Part shown: positions 18,973 through 27,179 of the stretch, piece by piece | How the letters are laid out: every line of letters begins with the position of its first letter | Numbering within the stretch: the stretch's first letter is position 1 | Assembly: GCA_014841595.1 (NCBI GenBank) | Contig: JACYUE010000001.1 | Coordinates: 1,033,654 to 1,097,653, forward strand | Origin: Oxalobacteraceae sp. CFBP 8761 | GTDB taxonomy: Bacteria > Pseudomonadota > Gammaproteobacteria > Burkholderiales > Burkholderiaceae_D | Direction: 5' to 3' | Length of the DNA stretch: 64,000 nucleotides | The notes under the pieces: generated by a model | What the model was told of the DNA's origin: nothing | The model's database searches: none | The model's input: the letters and a program-made list of their open reading frames with translations, nothing else | Position numbers and translations under genes: made by a program

Positions 18973-19629
18973 TTATGGCGTGGTGCCAGCCTTGGGCAGC
19001 CCGGTGCTGGCTTCCCACACGACGGTCGGCGTCCACCCGGTGGCCAGCAGCGTGGCCTGCATCACGGTGGCGGCGTTGTCCCTCGCGGTATTCAATATTG
19101 TTGGCTGGCTGCACGCGGCCTGCACCGCTTTCTGCGCCGTGGCCAGTACGTTGTTCATGGCCGTGGTGCGCGTTTGCGCCGATGGAATGAACGCCTGCAA
19201 GCCCTGGTCGGTGATCGCATAGAAGTACGAGCCACCCTTGGCGCGCGGTTCGTGGTTGATGCGCGCCTGCAGGGGCGAGGGCGCCGGCAGCACGACCGTC
19301 AGCGTGCGCGCCGTGTTGTCGATGTCTTCGTAGCGCGCCTGGCGCAGGTCGGTGGCCAGCGTGCAGTCGCCGCGCGCGACCAGCAGCACGCGGGTGCTGC
19401 CAAGCCGGACTTCCCATTGCGACCACGGGATGTCCACGGCATTCGGCTGCGTGAATTCGATCACGTCCGAATAGTTCATCTTGAGCGACACCAGATGCCC
19501 CATCTTCTCGAGCGACACCAGCGGCGGCGGTGCGGGCGCTTCGTCGGCCGGGCGCTTGATGAGCGCGAAGGTAATGGCGGCAGCGAGGACGGCGACGAGC
19601 AGGATGGGCAGGTGTTGCGATGGTTTCAT
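18973..19629 (-). CDS. DUF4230-like membrane-anchored protein
   Basis: 218 residues with an N-terminal hydrophobic anchor (about 8-25) and a periplasmic remainder. The pattern LVSLEKMGHLVSLKMNYSDV followed by a region rich in valine (RVLLVARGDCTLATDL, TLTVVLPAPSPL) resembles the DUF4230 family. No enzymatic motif. A sequence of about 130 bp without any gene separates it from the Bug-family gene downstream on the same strand. Confidence 0.6.
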   Translation of the reverse strand: MKPSQHLPILLVAVLAAAITFALIKRPADEAPAPPPLVSLEKMGHLVSLKMNYSDVIEFTQPNAVDIPWSQWEVRLGSTRVLLVARGDCTLATDLRQARYEDIDNTARTLTVVLPAPSPLQARINHEPRAKGGSYFYAITDQGLQAFIPSAQTRTTAMNNVLATAQKAVQAACSQPTILNTARDNAATVMQATLLATGWTPTVVWEASTGLPKAGTTP

Positions 19630-19752
19630 GGGCGGCAGGGGCGGGTGCGTTGGCGGAGTCGGCGGCTAGTCTATCCGATCCTGTGGATGGCTGTCGTTCA
19701 CCGGTGTGCCGTTGCCGCCTGCGGCATAATCACGTGATTACAGGAGGAACCC

Positions 19753-20424
19753 ATGCCAGGTCTTACCGATGCCGCTGTTCTCGACGCGTGGTCGCGCAAC
19801 GTCGACCCCTGGACCACCGCCGTGCGGGGAGGTGAGATCGAAACCCGCATGCTGGTCACCAATGCCGCCATCGTCGATGCGGTGCGCAGCCTTGATCCGG
19901 CCACCGGCGTCGATCTCGGTTGCGGCGAAGGCTGGCTGGTACGTGCGCTGCCGGGCGTGGCGATGGTCGGTGTCGATGCGATTGCCGCGCTGGTCGAGAA
20001 AGCCAATGCCGCTGGCGGCGGCGACTTTTGCGTGCTGTCGTTCGAGCAGATCGCGCAGGGCCAGCTGGCGCTGGCAGTCGATGTCGCAGTCTGCAATTTC
20101 TCGTTGATCGGCAACGAGGCGGTCGATGGCCTGCTGCGCGCAGCGCCAACCTATCTGCGCGAGGGTGGCTCGCTGGTCGTGCAGACCGTGCATCCGCTCA
20201 TGGCGTGCGGCGATGCGCCGTATGCCGACGGCTGGCGCGCTGGCAGCTGGGCAGGCTTTTCCAGCGACTTCGCCGATGCGCCGCCGTGGTACTTCCGCAC
20301 GATCGCGGGCTGGGTCGCGCTGTTCGCAGCAAACGGGTTGCGCGTCACTGCGATGCGCGAACCGCTGGATCCCCATACCGGCAAGCCGGTCTCACTGATC
20401 TTGATCGGGCAGCTGGAAGCGTGA
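19753..20424 (+). CDS. Class I SAM-dependent methyltransferase
   Basis: 223 residues; a strong Shine-Dalgarno (AGGAGG) precedes the ATG. Motif I is VDLGCGEGW (about 53-61), followed by an acidic motif II (MVGVDAIAALV) and a motif near LVVQTVHPL. The fold fits the Methyltransf_11/25 group, in which substrates are often small molecules. The context gives no substrate; the downstream Hsp70 operon is convergent. Cytosolic, single gene. Confidence 0.85.
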   Translation: MPGLTDAAVLDAWSRNVDPWTTAVRGGEIETRMLVTNAAIVDAVRSLDPATGVDLGCGEGWLVRALPGVAMVGVDAIAALVEKANAAGGGDFCVLSFEQIAQGQLALAVDVAVCNFSLIGNEAVDGLLRAAPTYLREGGSLVVQTVHPLMACGDAPYADGWRAGSWAGFSSDFADAPPWYFRTIAGWVALFAANGLRVTAMREPLDPHTGKPVSLILIGQLEA

Positions 20425-20442
20425 TGCGTCGATCGACCGCGC

Positions 20443-23280
20443 TCAGCGCAGCAGCTTGAGCCCCGGCGGCAGCGCATCGCCCAGCATGCGCGCTTCGCTG
20501 GCCTGATCCAGTTCCACGACCTCGCGCACCATCGCTGTCCATGCCGGCGGCGCGCCGCTGGCGGCCAGGCGGCGCAGCACGTCGCCGCGCACCGCATCAT
20601 CGATGTCGCGCGAGCGGTCGCCCGTCATGCGCGCGATGTGGGCGGCGGCAAAGCCGGCTGGCTCCACCTTGCGCCAGTCGAGCAGCAGGAGCTGGCGCAG
20701 CCAGCCCTCGGCCACGTCGGGCGGCGCTACCTCGTGCGCGCTCGACTGGAACGACTGGCGCGCACCCACGCGGCCCAGCGCCCACAGGTAGCGGCCGTAG
20801 CGCGCGCTGGCGCGGGCATCGAGCTTGCCGCCGGCAGGGATGTCGGCGATCTGCTTGAACAGCCATTCCCCGATCTCGGCCTTGTAGGCCGATGGGATGC
20901 GTTCGAGCGACGCGCCCACGCGCAGCAGGTCTTCTTCGCTGCCGTCGACCAGCGTGACGGGACGCCGGCCACGCTCGGCGGCATCGGCCTGCAGGTTGAA
21001 GGCGAAATCGTCCAGCACGCGCAGTTGCGCATCGAGCGACAGGCCGCCGGCCACGCGGCGCCACAGCGTCCACCATTCGGCGCGCACCTGGCTGTCCTTG
21101 TGGTGCTGCACGCCCGCCTCGAACAGGGCCCACAGCCCCTCCATGCGCCACTCGTCGAGCGGGTGGCCGAAGCCGGGGCGCAGGCTGTAGCCGGCCAGGT
21201 TGAGCCACGCGCGCTCGTGCTCTACCGAGCGGCGCCGGCCTTTCGCTCGCGCCATCAAGGCGTCGAACAGGCGGCGCAGCAGCGGCGTGGTCCAACTTTC
21301 GCGCGGGCCGAGCAGATGTTCCAGGCCAGCACGCAGTTGCTTGACTTCTTTCGGCTCGATCTGTTTCGAGCGGGCGCCAAACACGCGCTCGATCTTGTCG
21401 ATCGCCGCGTCGAGGTTCGCGGGCAGGGCCTCGTCCGGCGCGTCGATATCGCCGTCATCATCGCTATTGCCACGCAACTGGAACGCCAGCTGCCAGCGCC
21501 CGCCGCCGTCTTCGGCGACGCAATGCACTTCGAGTGAACCGACCTCGCTCAGCGTCGTCACCAGGTGCACCGGAATTTCGGCCGTGGCGCCGGATCCTGA
21601 TTTGCGCAGCACTGTCGCGATTGGCGGCAGTCGCACCACGTCGGCCAGGTCGAGATCGACCAGGTCACCGGCCTGTGGCGCCGCGCCGGCATCGGCAATC
21701 GTCGAGACCAAGTGAAAGCGCACTGGCCGGCCGACGCGCAGCGCGAAGCTGCGGTTTGCCAGCGTGACTTCCGTGGCGGCCGGCGTGCCGCGTGGCAGCA
21801 GGCAGACGGCGCGCAGCAGGCCGGCGCGCGCTTCGCCGTCGAGTAGCAGGTAATAGTTGCGGGCCGCGCCGCTGTCAATGGCCGGCGCCAGACCCTGGCG
21901 CGCCAGCGCGTAGGCGACGCCGCCACGGGCGACGGCGATATCGGGATTCTCGTTGTGCAGCACGCGTACTGGGGCACCGCGCCAGCCGCTCAGCGTGTCG
22001 ATCAGGCGCCTGGCCAGTGCGGCGCCCCTGAACACGCCGCCGTTGAGCAGCACCGTATCCGGAATCGGGATCGCGCCGTCTTCCAGGCCGAGCGCCTCGC
22101 GCGACGCCGCCGCATGCTGGCGCAAAAAGCTCGCCAGATGTCGCGTGATGGCGGGGTCGCTCGCGTACGGCAGGCCGAATTCGACGATGCCGGCGCGGGC
22201 GCGCGTCGGTTCTTCCTGCGCCGCGTTGAGCGGCAGGAAGCCATCGAGCACGATGCGCTCGATGTCGCTGCGCAGCAGGTCGGCCTTGCGAGCGGAGCCG
22301 ATCAGGCGGCTGCCAGCGCCAAGCAGCGTGACGGCGACCGACTCGGGTGCATCGTCGGCCAGCAGTTGTTCCTTGGCGGCGCGGCAGCGTTCCGTGAGCT
22401 GGGCCAGGCGCGCGGCCGACAGACGTATGCGCGCGGCGTCATTGCCATTGTGGTCGCCGGATTGTTCCGCCATGCGCGCTTCGATCAGGTGGGCCAGCGC
22501 CAGGTCCATATTGTCGCCACCCAGGATCAGGTGGTTGCCCACGCCGATGCGTGTCAGGTGCGGCTCGCCATCTTTGGTATCGACCTTGACCAGGCTGAAG
22601 TCGGTGGTGCCACCGCCGACGTCGGCCACCAGCACCAGCCGCGCATCGCCCAGATCGTCGGCCAGGCTGGCGCGATGGCGGTACAGCCAGTCGTACAGCG
22701 CGGCTTGCGGTTCTTCCAGCAGCGCGACCTGTGGCAGGCCGGCCAGCCTGGCCGCTTCGAGCGTCAGCGCGCGGGCGCCTTCGTCGAACGACGCCGGCAC
22801 CGTGAGCACGATCTGCTGGCGTTCGAGGGGTTGTTTGGGAAAGCGTGCATTCCATGCGGCGCGCAGGTGCGCAAGATAGCTGGCGCTGGCAGCCACCGGC
22901 GAGACCTTGGACACGTCGTTGTCGACACCCCACGGCAGGATCGGCGCCATGCGGTCGACGCCGTCGTGCGACAGCCAGCTCTTGGCGCTCGTGACGAGCC
23001 GGCCCGGCGTGGCCGCACCGAGCACGCGCGCCAGGCGCCCCAGCGCAACGCGCTCGACGCCGGCGACGTCCGCCTGCTGCCAGGGCAGTTGCAGGGCGCC
23101 GGGCGCCAGTTCGTCCGGCCCCGGGTGGTAGCGCATCGACGGCAGCAGCGGTGCGCCGGCCACTTCGCCGGGCGCCACCAACTGATCGATCTGGAATAAC
23201 TCGATGCCGCCCGGGCCATTGCGGCCGTAGGCCAGCACCGTGTTCGTGGTGCCCAGATCGATGCCGACGAGCCAGGTCAC
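20443..23280 (-). CDS. Large atypical Hsp70-family protein (945 aa)
   Basis: The N-terminal half (about 1-500) is an actin-like Hsp70 ATPase: phosphate loop VGIDLGTTNTVLAYG (5-19), second phosphate motif VADVGGGTTDFSLV near 215, and adenosine-site GGVFRG region near 400. The C-terminal ~400 residues are not the normal DnaK beta-sandwich; they resemble the extended DUF3731-bearing Hsp70 relatives. It shares a clear pattern with the 630-residue Hsp70 encoded just upstream (both have SAKSWL and the same order of motifs), pointing to a tandem duplication followed by a C-terminal extension. Its ATG overlaps the stop of that gene (ATGA). Confidence 0.88.
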   Translation of the reverse strand: MTWLVGIDLGTTNTVLAYGRNGPGGIELFQIDQLVAPGEVAGAPLLPSMRYHPGPDELAPGALQLPWQQADVAGVERVALGRLARVLGAATPGRLVTSAKSWLSHDGVDRMAPILPWGVDNDVSKVSPVAASASYLAHLRAAWNARFPKQPLERQQIVLTVPASFDEGARALTLEAARLAGLPQVALLEEPQAALYDWLYRHRASLADDLGDARLVLVADVGGGTTDFSLVKVDTKDGEPHLTRIGVGNHLILGGDNMDLALAHLIEARMAEQSGDHNGNDAARIRLSAARLAQLTERCRAAKEQLLADDAPESVAVTLLGAGSRLIGSARKADLLRSDIERIVLDGFLPLNAAQEEPTRARAGIVEFGLPYASDPAITRHLASFLRQHAAASREALGLEDGAIPIPDTVLLNGGVFRGAALARRLIDTLSGWRGAPVRVLHNENPDIAVARGGVAYALARQGLAPAIDSGAARNYYLLLDGEARAGLLRAVCLLPRGTPAATEVTLANRSFALRVGRPVRFHLVSTIADAGAAPQAGDLVDLDLADVVRLPPIATVLRKSGSGATAEIPVHLVTTLSEVGSLEVHCVAEDGGGRWQLAFQLRGNSDDDGDIDAPDEALPANLDAAIDKIERVFGARSKQIEPKEVKQLRAGLEHLLGPRESWTTPLLRRLFDALMARAKGRRRSVEHERAWLNLAGYSLRPGFGHPLDEWRMEGLWALFEAGVQHHKDSQVRAEWWTLWRRVAGGLSLDAQLRVLDDFAFNLQADAAERGRRPVTLVDGSEEDLLRVGASLERIPSAYKAEIGEWLFKQIADIPAGGKLDARASARYGRYLWALGRVGARQSFQSSAHEVAPPDVAEGWLRQLLLLDWRKVEPAGFAAAHIARMTGDRSRDIDDAVRGDVLRRLAASGAPPAWTAMVREVVELDQASEARMLGDALPPGLKLLR

Positions 23281-25169
23281 TGGACCCCGGCCGCCGTACG
23301 CACGTCGAACTCGATCTTCCAGCGCTGGCCGTCACGCGCCACCGCCAGCAGTTCGAGCGTGCCGGCATCCGTCGCCAGCGCATGCAGTTTTACCTGCACA
23401 ACATCACCTGCTGCGCGGCCATCGGCCGGCAGCGTGGCCTGGATCTCGTTCATTTCGTGCAGCTCGTCCGGACCCCAGAATTCGAGCACGTCGCCGATGC
23501 GGTCCTGGCGTCGCGTGGTGGAGCCGAAGAAGCGGAACGTGACCGGCTCTCCGATCACCAAGCCGAACTCCTGGCCCGGCAGTTCGAGTTCGCTGCCTTC
23601 TTCCATGCCGAACGGCGCCACGCACAGGGCTTCGAGTGGTGGTTCCATGCCCGGGATGGCCGGCATCGACGATTCGACGCCAACGTAGTACGAGCGCGCC
23701 GTGCCGCCGCGAATGCGCACGCCACCGCCACGCCGCGCGTAGCTGAAGTAGGCCGCGCCGCGCGCGACAGCCAGATCGAGGTCCGCGCCTTCGAGCATGC
23801 GCGCCGGTTCGGCGCCTTCCATGTACAGCCAGTCATTGATGGTGTCCATCACGCGCTGCGCCAGGATGCCGGACTTGAACACGCCGCCGTTGAACAGCAC
23901 TGCGCTCGGATGCAGGAACGTGTGGTCGGCCGTGACGCGGCCACTGAAGCCTTCGAGTTCGGCGGTGGCGCCGGCCTGGCGCGCGAGGAACGCGGCCAGG
24001 TGGCGCGTGATCGCGGCGTCCTGCGCATACGGCAGGCCAAGCTGGGTCAGGCCGGCGCGGGCGCGCACGGTCGGCCGGGCCGAGGCTTCCACGCGCGGGA
24101 AGAAGCCGTCGGTGATGAAGGCGGTGACTTCGTCGCGCGTGAGTTCGGTGCGGATCGAGCCGCCGATGAGTTTCGAGCCGCGGCTTGGCACCACGATCGG
24201 GTGCGTCGTTGCGTTGGCGTCGGCCAGTAGCGCTTCCTTGGCGCTGCGGCAGCCGTAGGTGAGTGCGCGCATCTGCCAGGCGTCGAGCTGCGTGCCGTTG
24301 GCCGAGAGTTTGCGGGCCACGAAGTGAGCCAGCGCCAGGTCCATATTGTCGCCACCGAGCAGGATATGGTCACCCACGGCGACGCGGTGCGGTTCGAGCT
24401 TGCCGTCGCGTTCAAGGATCGCGATCAGCGAAAAGTCGCTGGTGCCGCCGCCGACGTCGACTACCAGGATGATGTCGCCGGGTGCGACCTGCTTGCGCCA
24501 GCGACCGCTGCTGCCCTGGATCCAGCTGTACAGCGCCGCTTGCGGCTCTTCGAGCAGGGTCGGCGTGAAGCCGGCAAGGCGCGCGGCGTCCAGCGTCAGC
24601 TCGCGCGCGCCCGGATCGAACGAGGCAGGGATGGTGACGGTGACCGATTGCTGGTCGAACGGCGCTTCGGGGTGCGCGGCGTTCCAGGCCTGGCGCAGAT
24701 GGCGCAGGTAGTGGGTCGATGCATCCAGTGGCGAAACACGGGTGACTTCGTCCGGAGCGTCCGTCGGCAGGATCGCGGCGCGGCGATCCACGCCCGGGTG
24801 ACACAGCCAGCTCTTGGCCGACGAGACCAGGCGGATCGGCGTGGTCGCGCCGCGGTTACGTGCCATCTCGCCGGCAATCGCGGTTTCTTCAGTGTCGCTC
24901 CATGGCAGCGCGCGTTCGCCGGCCGGCAGTTCGTCCGGGTGCGGCAGATACAGGAACGATGGCAGCAGCGGCAGCGCCTCGATCGTGCCGGGCGCAGTCA
25001 GTTGCGGGATCGGCAGCACGGCGTCGACGGCCTGTTCGCCATCGCTGGCCTGCAGGTCGACATACGACAGCGCGCTGTGGGTCGTGCCCAGGTCGATGCC
25101 GATGGCGTAGCGCGGTTCGGCCGCGTTGTTCAACGGGTCGTTGGAGGAGTTGTTCACGATGTCGTTCAC
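23277..25169 (-). CDS. Atypical Hsp70-family protein (630 aa)
   Basis: 630 residues. The Hsp70 nucleotide-binding motifs are intact: AIGIDLGTTHSALSYV near 22-37, VVDVGGGTSDFSL near 250 and FNGGVFKSG near 430. An insertion after the first beta-strands (PIPQLTAPGTIEALPLLPSF) and the SSAKSWLCH segment are shared with the 945-residue paralogue. The C-terminal ~130 residues are beta-rich and shorter than a DnaK substrate-binding domain plus lid, so the client-binding mode is probably different. Overlaps DUF2760 upstream (25166-25169) and the larger Hsp70 downstream; a tight three-gene operon. Confidence 0.88.
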   Translation of the reverse strand: MNDIVNNSSNDPLNNAAEPRYAIGIDLGTTHSALSYVDLQASDGEQAVDAVLPIPQLTAPGTIEALPLLPSFLYLPHPDELPAGERALPWSDTEETAIAGEMARNRGATTPIRLVSSAKSWLCHPGVDRRAAILPTDAPDEVTRVSPLDASTHYLRHLRQAWNAAHPEAPFDQQSVTVTIPASFDPGARELTLDAARLAGFTPTLLEEPQAALYSWIQGSSGRWRKQVAPGDIILVVDVGGGTSDFSLIAILERDGKLEPHRVAVGDHILLGGDNMDLALAHFVARKLSANGTQLDAWQMRALTYGCRSAKEALLADANATTHPIVVPSRGSKLIGGSIRTELTRDEVTAFITDGFFPRVEASARPTVRARAGLTQLGLPYAQDAAITRHLAAFLARQAGATAELEGFSGRVTADHTFLHPSAVLFNGGVFKSGILAQRVMDTINDWLYMEGAEPARMLEGADLDLAVARGAAYFSYARRGGGVRIRGGTARSYYVGVESSMPAIPGMEPPLEALCVAPFGMEEGSELELPGQEFGLVIGEPVTFRFFGSTTRRQDRIGDVLEFWGPDELHEMNEIQATLPADGRAAGDVVQVKLHALATDAGTLELLAVARDGQRWKIEFDVRTAAGVQ

Positions 25170-25756
25170 AGTTCCACCTCCGCCGGGGCCAGCACGCGTG
25201 CATCGTGGCGCTCGGCCAGTTGCGGCAGCGTGACGCTGGCGGCGCGCCAGCCGCGATGGCTCAGGGTGCCGTTGAACGGCGCCGTGCCGACCACGTTGCC
25301 GGTCAGGCGCACGCTGGCGGCATCGAAGCCTTCATTCAGCGTGATGCGGGCGCCTTCAGCTTCGCTGCGCACCGGCTCGATCGTGAAGTGCTCACGCAGT
25401 ACGCGCGCGCAGCCTTCGTGCACGACGCGCGCGGCGGCGCCGATGTCGGCATCCGAATAGCTGGTGAGATTTTCGTGGGCGAAGTCGATCAGGCGCGCTT
25501 CGCGCTGGAAGAGGCTCAGCAACTGCAGGGCCGAATCCGGCGTCGGCGCGCGCAGGGGCGTCGGTGCTGGCGCTGGCTTCACGACAGGTGCAGGTGCCGG
25601 TGCCGGGGCCGGCACTGGTGCCGGAGCGGCGGTCGGGCCGACGCCGTCATCGCGCACGCGCGCGGCGAATTCGGCGTCGCCGAGCGATTTGAACAGGGCG
25701 CCGAAGGCGATCGACAAGCGGCTGAAGAAGCCGGGCAAATTGGTCTGTTGGGTCAT
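25166..25756 (-). CDS. DUF2760 domain protein
   Basis: 196 residues. An N-terminal segment (about 1-40, FFSRLSIAFGALFKSLGD) is followed by a Pro/Ala-rich linker (45-75). The C-terminal part (LQLLSLFQREARLIDFAHE) then defines DUF2760 (PF10816). First gene of the operon with two Hsp70 paralogues, overlapping the second gene by ATGA. The constant partnership suggests a co-factor or adaptor for these chaperones, but this is inference; no biochemical role is known to me. The linker could allow a flexible tether. Confidence 0.82.
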   Translation of the reverse strand: MTQQTNLPGFFSRLSIAFGALFKSLGDAEFAARVRDDGVGPTAAPAPVPAPAPAPAPVVKPAPAPTPLRAPTPDSALQLLSLFQREARLIDFAHENLTSYSDADIGAAARVVHEGCARVLREHFTIEPVRSEAEGARITLNEGFDAASVRLTGNVVGTAPFNGTLSHRGWRAASVTLPQLAERHDARVLAPAEVEL

Positions 25757-25877
25757 GGTTGTTTTGATTGGTCAGTGCGAAAGCGGCGACCCGGCGCATC
25801 CGGCGCCAGGGAATGCCGCTCCCAAAAGAGGCGCATGATACCAGCAGGCGCACCGTTGGCGCACTGACAAGACATGG

Positions 25878-26315
25878 TCAGGGTTGGCCGACAGCGCGCG
25901 CGCCGCTCGTCAGCGCTGCTGTGTAATCGGTGAAATCGCCAAGGCCGCGCTTGATGATCGTGACGAGGGCGGGCAGGGGCGCGGCCTGGTAATCCCATTC
26001 GGCGCGGCAGAATTCGCCGGTGCGCTTGAGGTTTTCGGCCACGACCGGGACGATCCAGCCATGCTCGGCCAGTAGCGTGATGACCTCGCGTTCGTCCTGC
26101 GCTGGCCCCAGGTGCGCGCAGCCGATCACGTAATCGCCCATCTCGATTGCCGCTTCCCAGGCGCGGATCACGTTGAGCGTGGCCGCATCCTGGCGCGTGA
26201 TGTCGTCGGTGAACGTGGTGGGGTCGCGCTCGTATTCTTCGCGGGCGCGGTTGCAGCAGCGTTCGATGATGCCGGCTTTCTTCAGAAGAAGATCGGTACT
26301 CACTGCGTTGCTCAT
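25878..26315 (-). CDS. HepT-like (DUF86) protein, solitary
   Basis: 145 residues from ATG 26315, supported by a GGAG site 6 nt upstream. The all-helical pattern (ATLNVIRAWEAAIEMGDYV, then LLAEHGWIVPVVAENLKR) and the closing GLGDFTDYTAAL fit DUF86/HepT (PF01934). In active HepT ribonucleases an R-x4-6-H-x-Y motif sits here; instead the sequence reads RAEWDYQ, so the catalytic His seems replaced. No MntA-type nucleotidyltransferase antitoxin gene adjoins it. It is divergent from imuA, with a LexA box in the shared 156-bp gap. Confidence 0.6.
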   Translation of the reverse strand: MSNAVSTDLLLKKAGIIERCCNRAREEYERDPTTFTDDITRQDAATLNVIRAWEAAIEMGDYVIGCAHLGPAQDEREVITLLAEHGWIVPVVAENLKRTGEFCRAEWDYQAAPLPALVTIIKRGLGDFTDYTAALTSGARAVGQP

Positions 26316-26431
26316 TAACAACTCCATGATCACTGGACACCAAACAGATATATGGCGCCAAAGCGCCGATCTACAAGGTGTCCACACGGTAGACAAAATG
26401 AAAAGCGCTTGCCAAGCCCCGTTTCAACGAG

Positions 26432-26451
26432 TACTGTACGTTTATACAGTA
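26432..26451. promoter_or_regulatory. LexA (SOS) box upstream of imuA
   Basis: TACTGT-N8-ACAGTA is a complete 20-bp palindromic LexA site with the CTGT-N8-ACAG core at 26434-26449, 20 bp upstream of imuA. The only other copy seen in this window precedes dnaE2, with the same TACTGT/ACAGTA ends. Confidence 0.9.
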
Positions 26452-26471
26452 CTTGCATTGTTATCACCATC

Positions 26472-27179
26472 ATGAATCCTTCTTCCATCTTTGCTGCGCC
26501 AGAGGCATTGCACCCATCGCTGTGGCGTGCTTCGCAGCTGGCGCATGCCGACACGCGCTGCATCGACACGGGGCACGCCACCTTGTCGGGCCAGTTGCCG
26601 GGCGGTGGCTGGCCCGGCGGCACCCTGGTCGACCTGTTGCTGCAACAACCCGGCATCGGCGAAATGCGGCTTCTGCGTCCGGCGCTGGCCGCCTGCGCAT
26701 CGCGCCGCATCGTGCTGCTGCAACCACCCCATCCACCCCAGGCGCTGGCACTGGCCGCGCTGGGCCTCGATCCATCCCAATTGCTGTGGCTTCGCTCGAC
26801 GCGCAGCGCCGATGCCCTGTGGGCAGCCGAGCAGGTCTTGCGCAGCGGCAGTTGCGGTGCGCTGCTGTTCTGGGCCAACCACGTGCGCAGCGACAGCCTG
26901 CGCCGCCTGCACCTGGCGGCGCAGGGTGGCGAAACCCTGTTCTTCATGCTCCGCCCCTTGTCTGCCGCGCAGGATGCATCGCCCGCGCCGCTGCGCCTTG
27001 CGCTGCGCCCGGCCGCCGGCGGCATGACGGTCGACTTCATCAAACGCCGGGGACCGCAGCGCGACGCGCCGCTGTTCCTGCCCCTTGGTTCTTCACTACT
27101 GCAACGCCATGCGCCTCTGGATCGGCCTGTATTTGCCCCAGCTACCGCTCGAAGTCTTCAGCCCACGCTGGTGCAATAG
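26472..27179 (+). CDS. imuA: Translesion synthesis protein ImuA
   Basis: 235 residues from ATG 26472. ImuA is a RecA-fold protein lacking a functional ATPase; the region corresponding to the P-loop reads LPGGGWPGGTLVDLLLQQPG, typical of this family. It works with ImuB and DnaE2 in SOS-induced mutagenic lesion bypass, where it modulates the mutasome and contacts RecA. A LexA box lies directly upstream. Its 3' end overlaps imuB by 71 nt in another frame, an unusually long overlap that must constrain both C- and N-termini. Confidence 0.92.
   Translation: MNPSSIFAAPEALHPSLWRASQLAHADTRCIDTGHATLSGQLPGGGWPGGTLVDLLLQQPGIGEMRLLRPALAACASRRIVLLQPPHPPQALALAALGLDPSQLLWLRSTRSADALWAAEQVLRSGSCGALLFWANHVRSDSLRRLHLAAQGGETLFFMLRPLSAAQDASPAPLRLALRPAAGGMTVDFIKRRGPQRDAPLFLPLGSSLLQRHAPLDRPVFAPATARSLQPTLVQ

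Noticed and set aside
23277..25169. Classical DnaK
   Set aside because: Insertions in the ATPase domain, missing normal substrate-binding domain, no dnaJ/grpE nearby.
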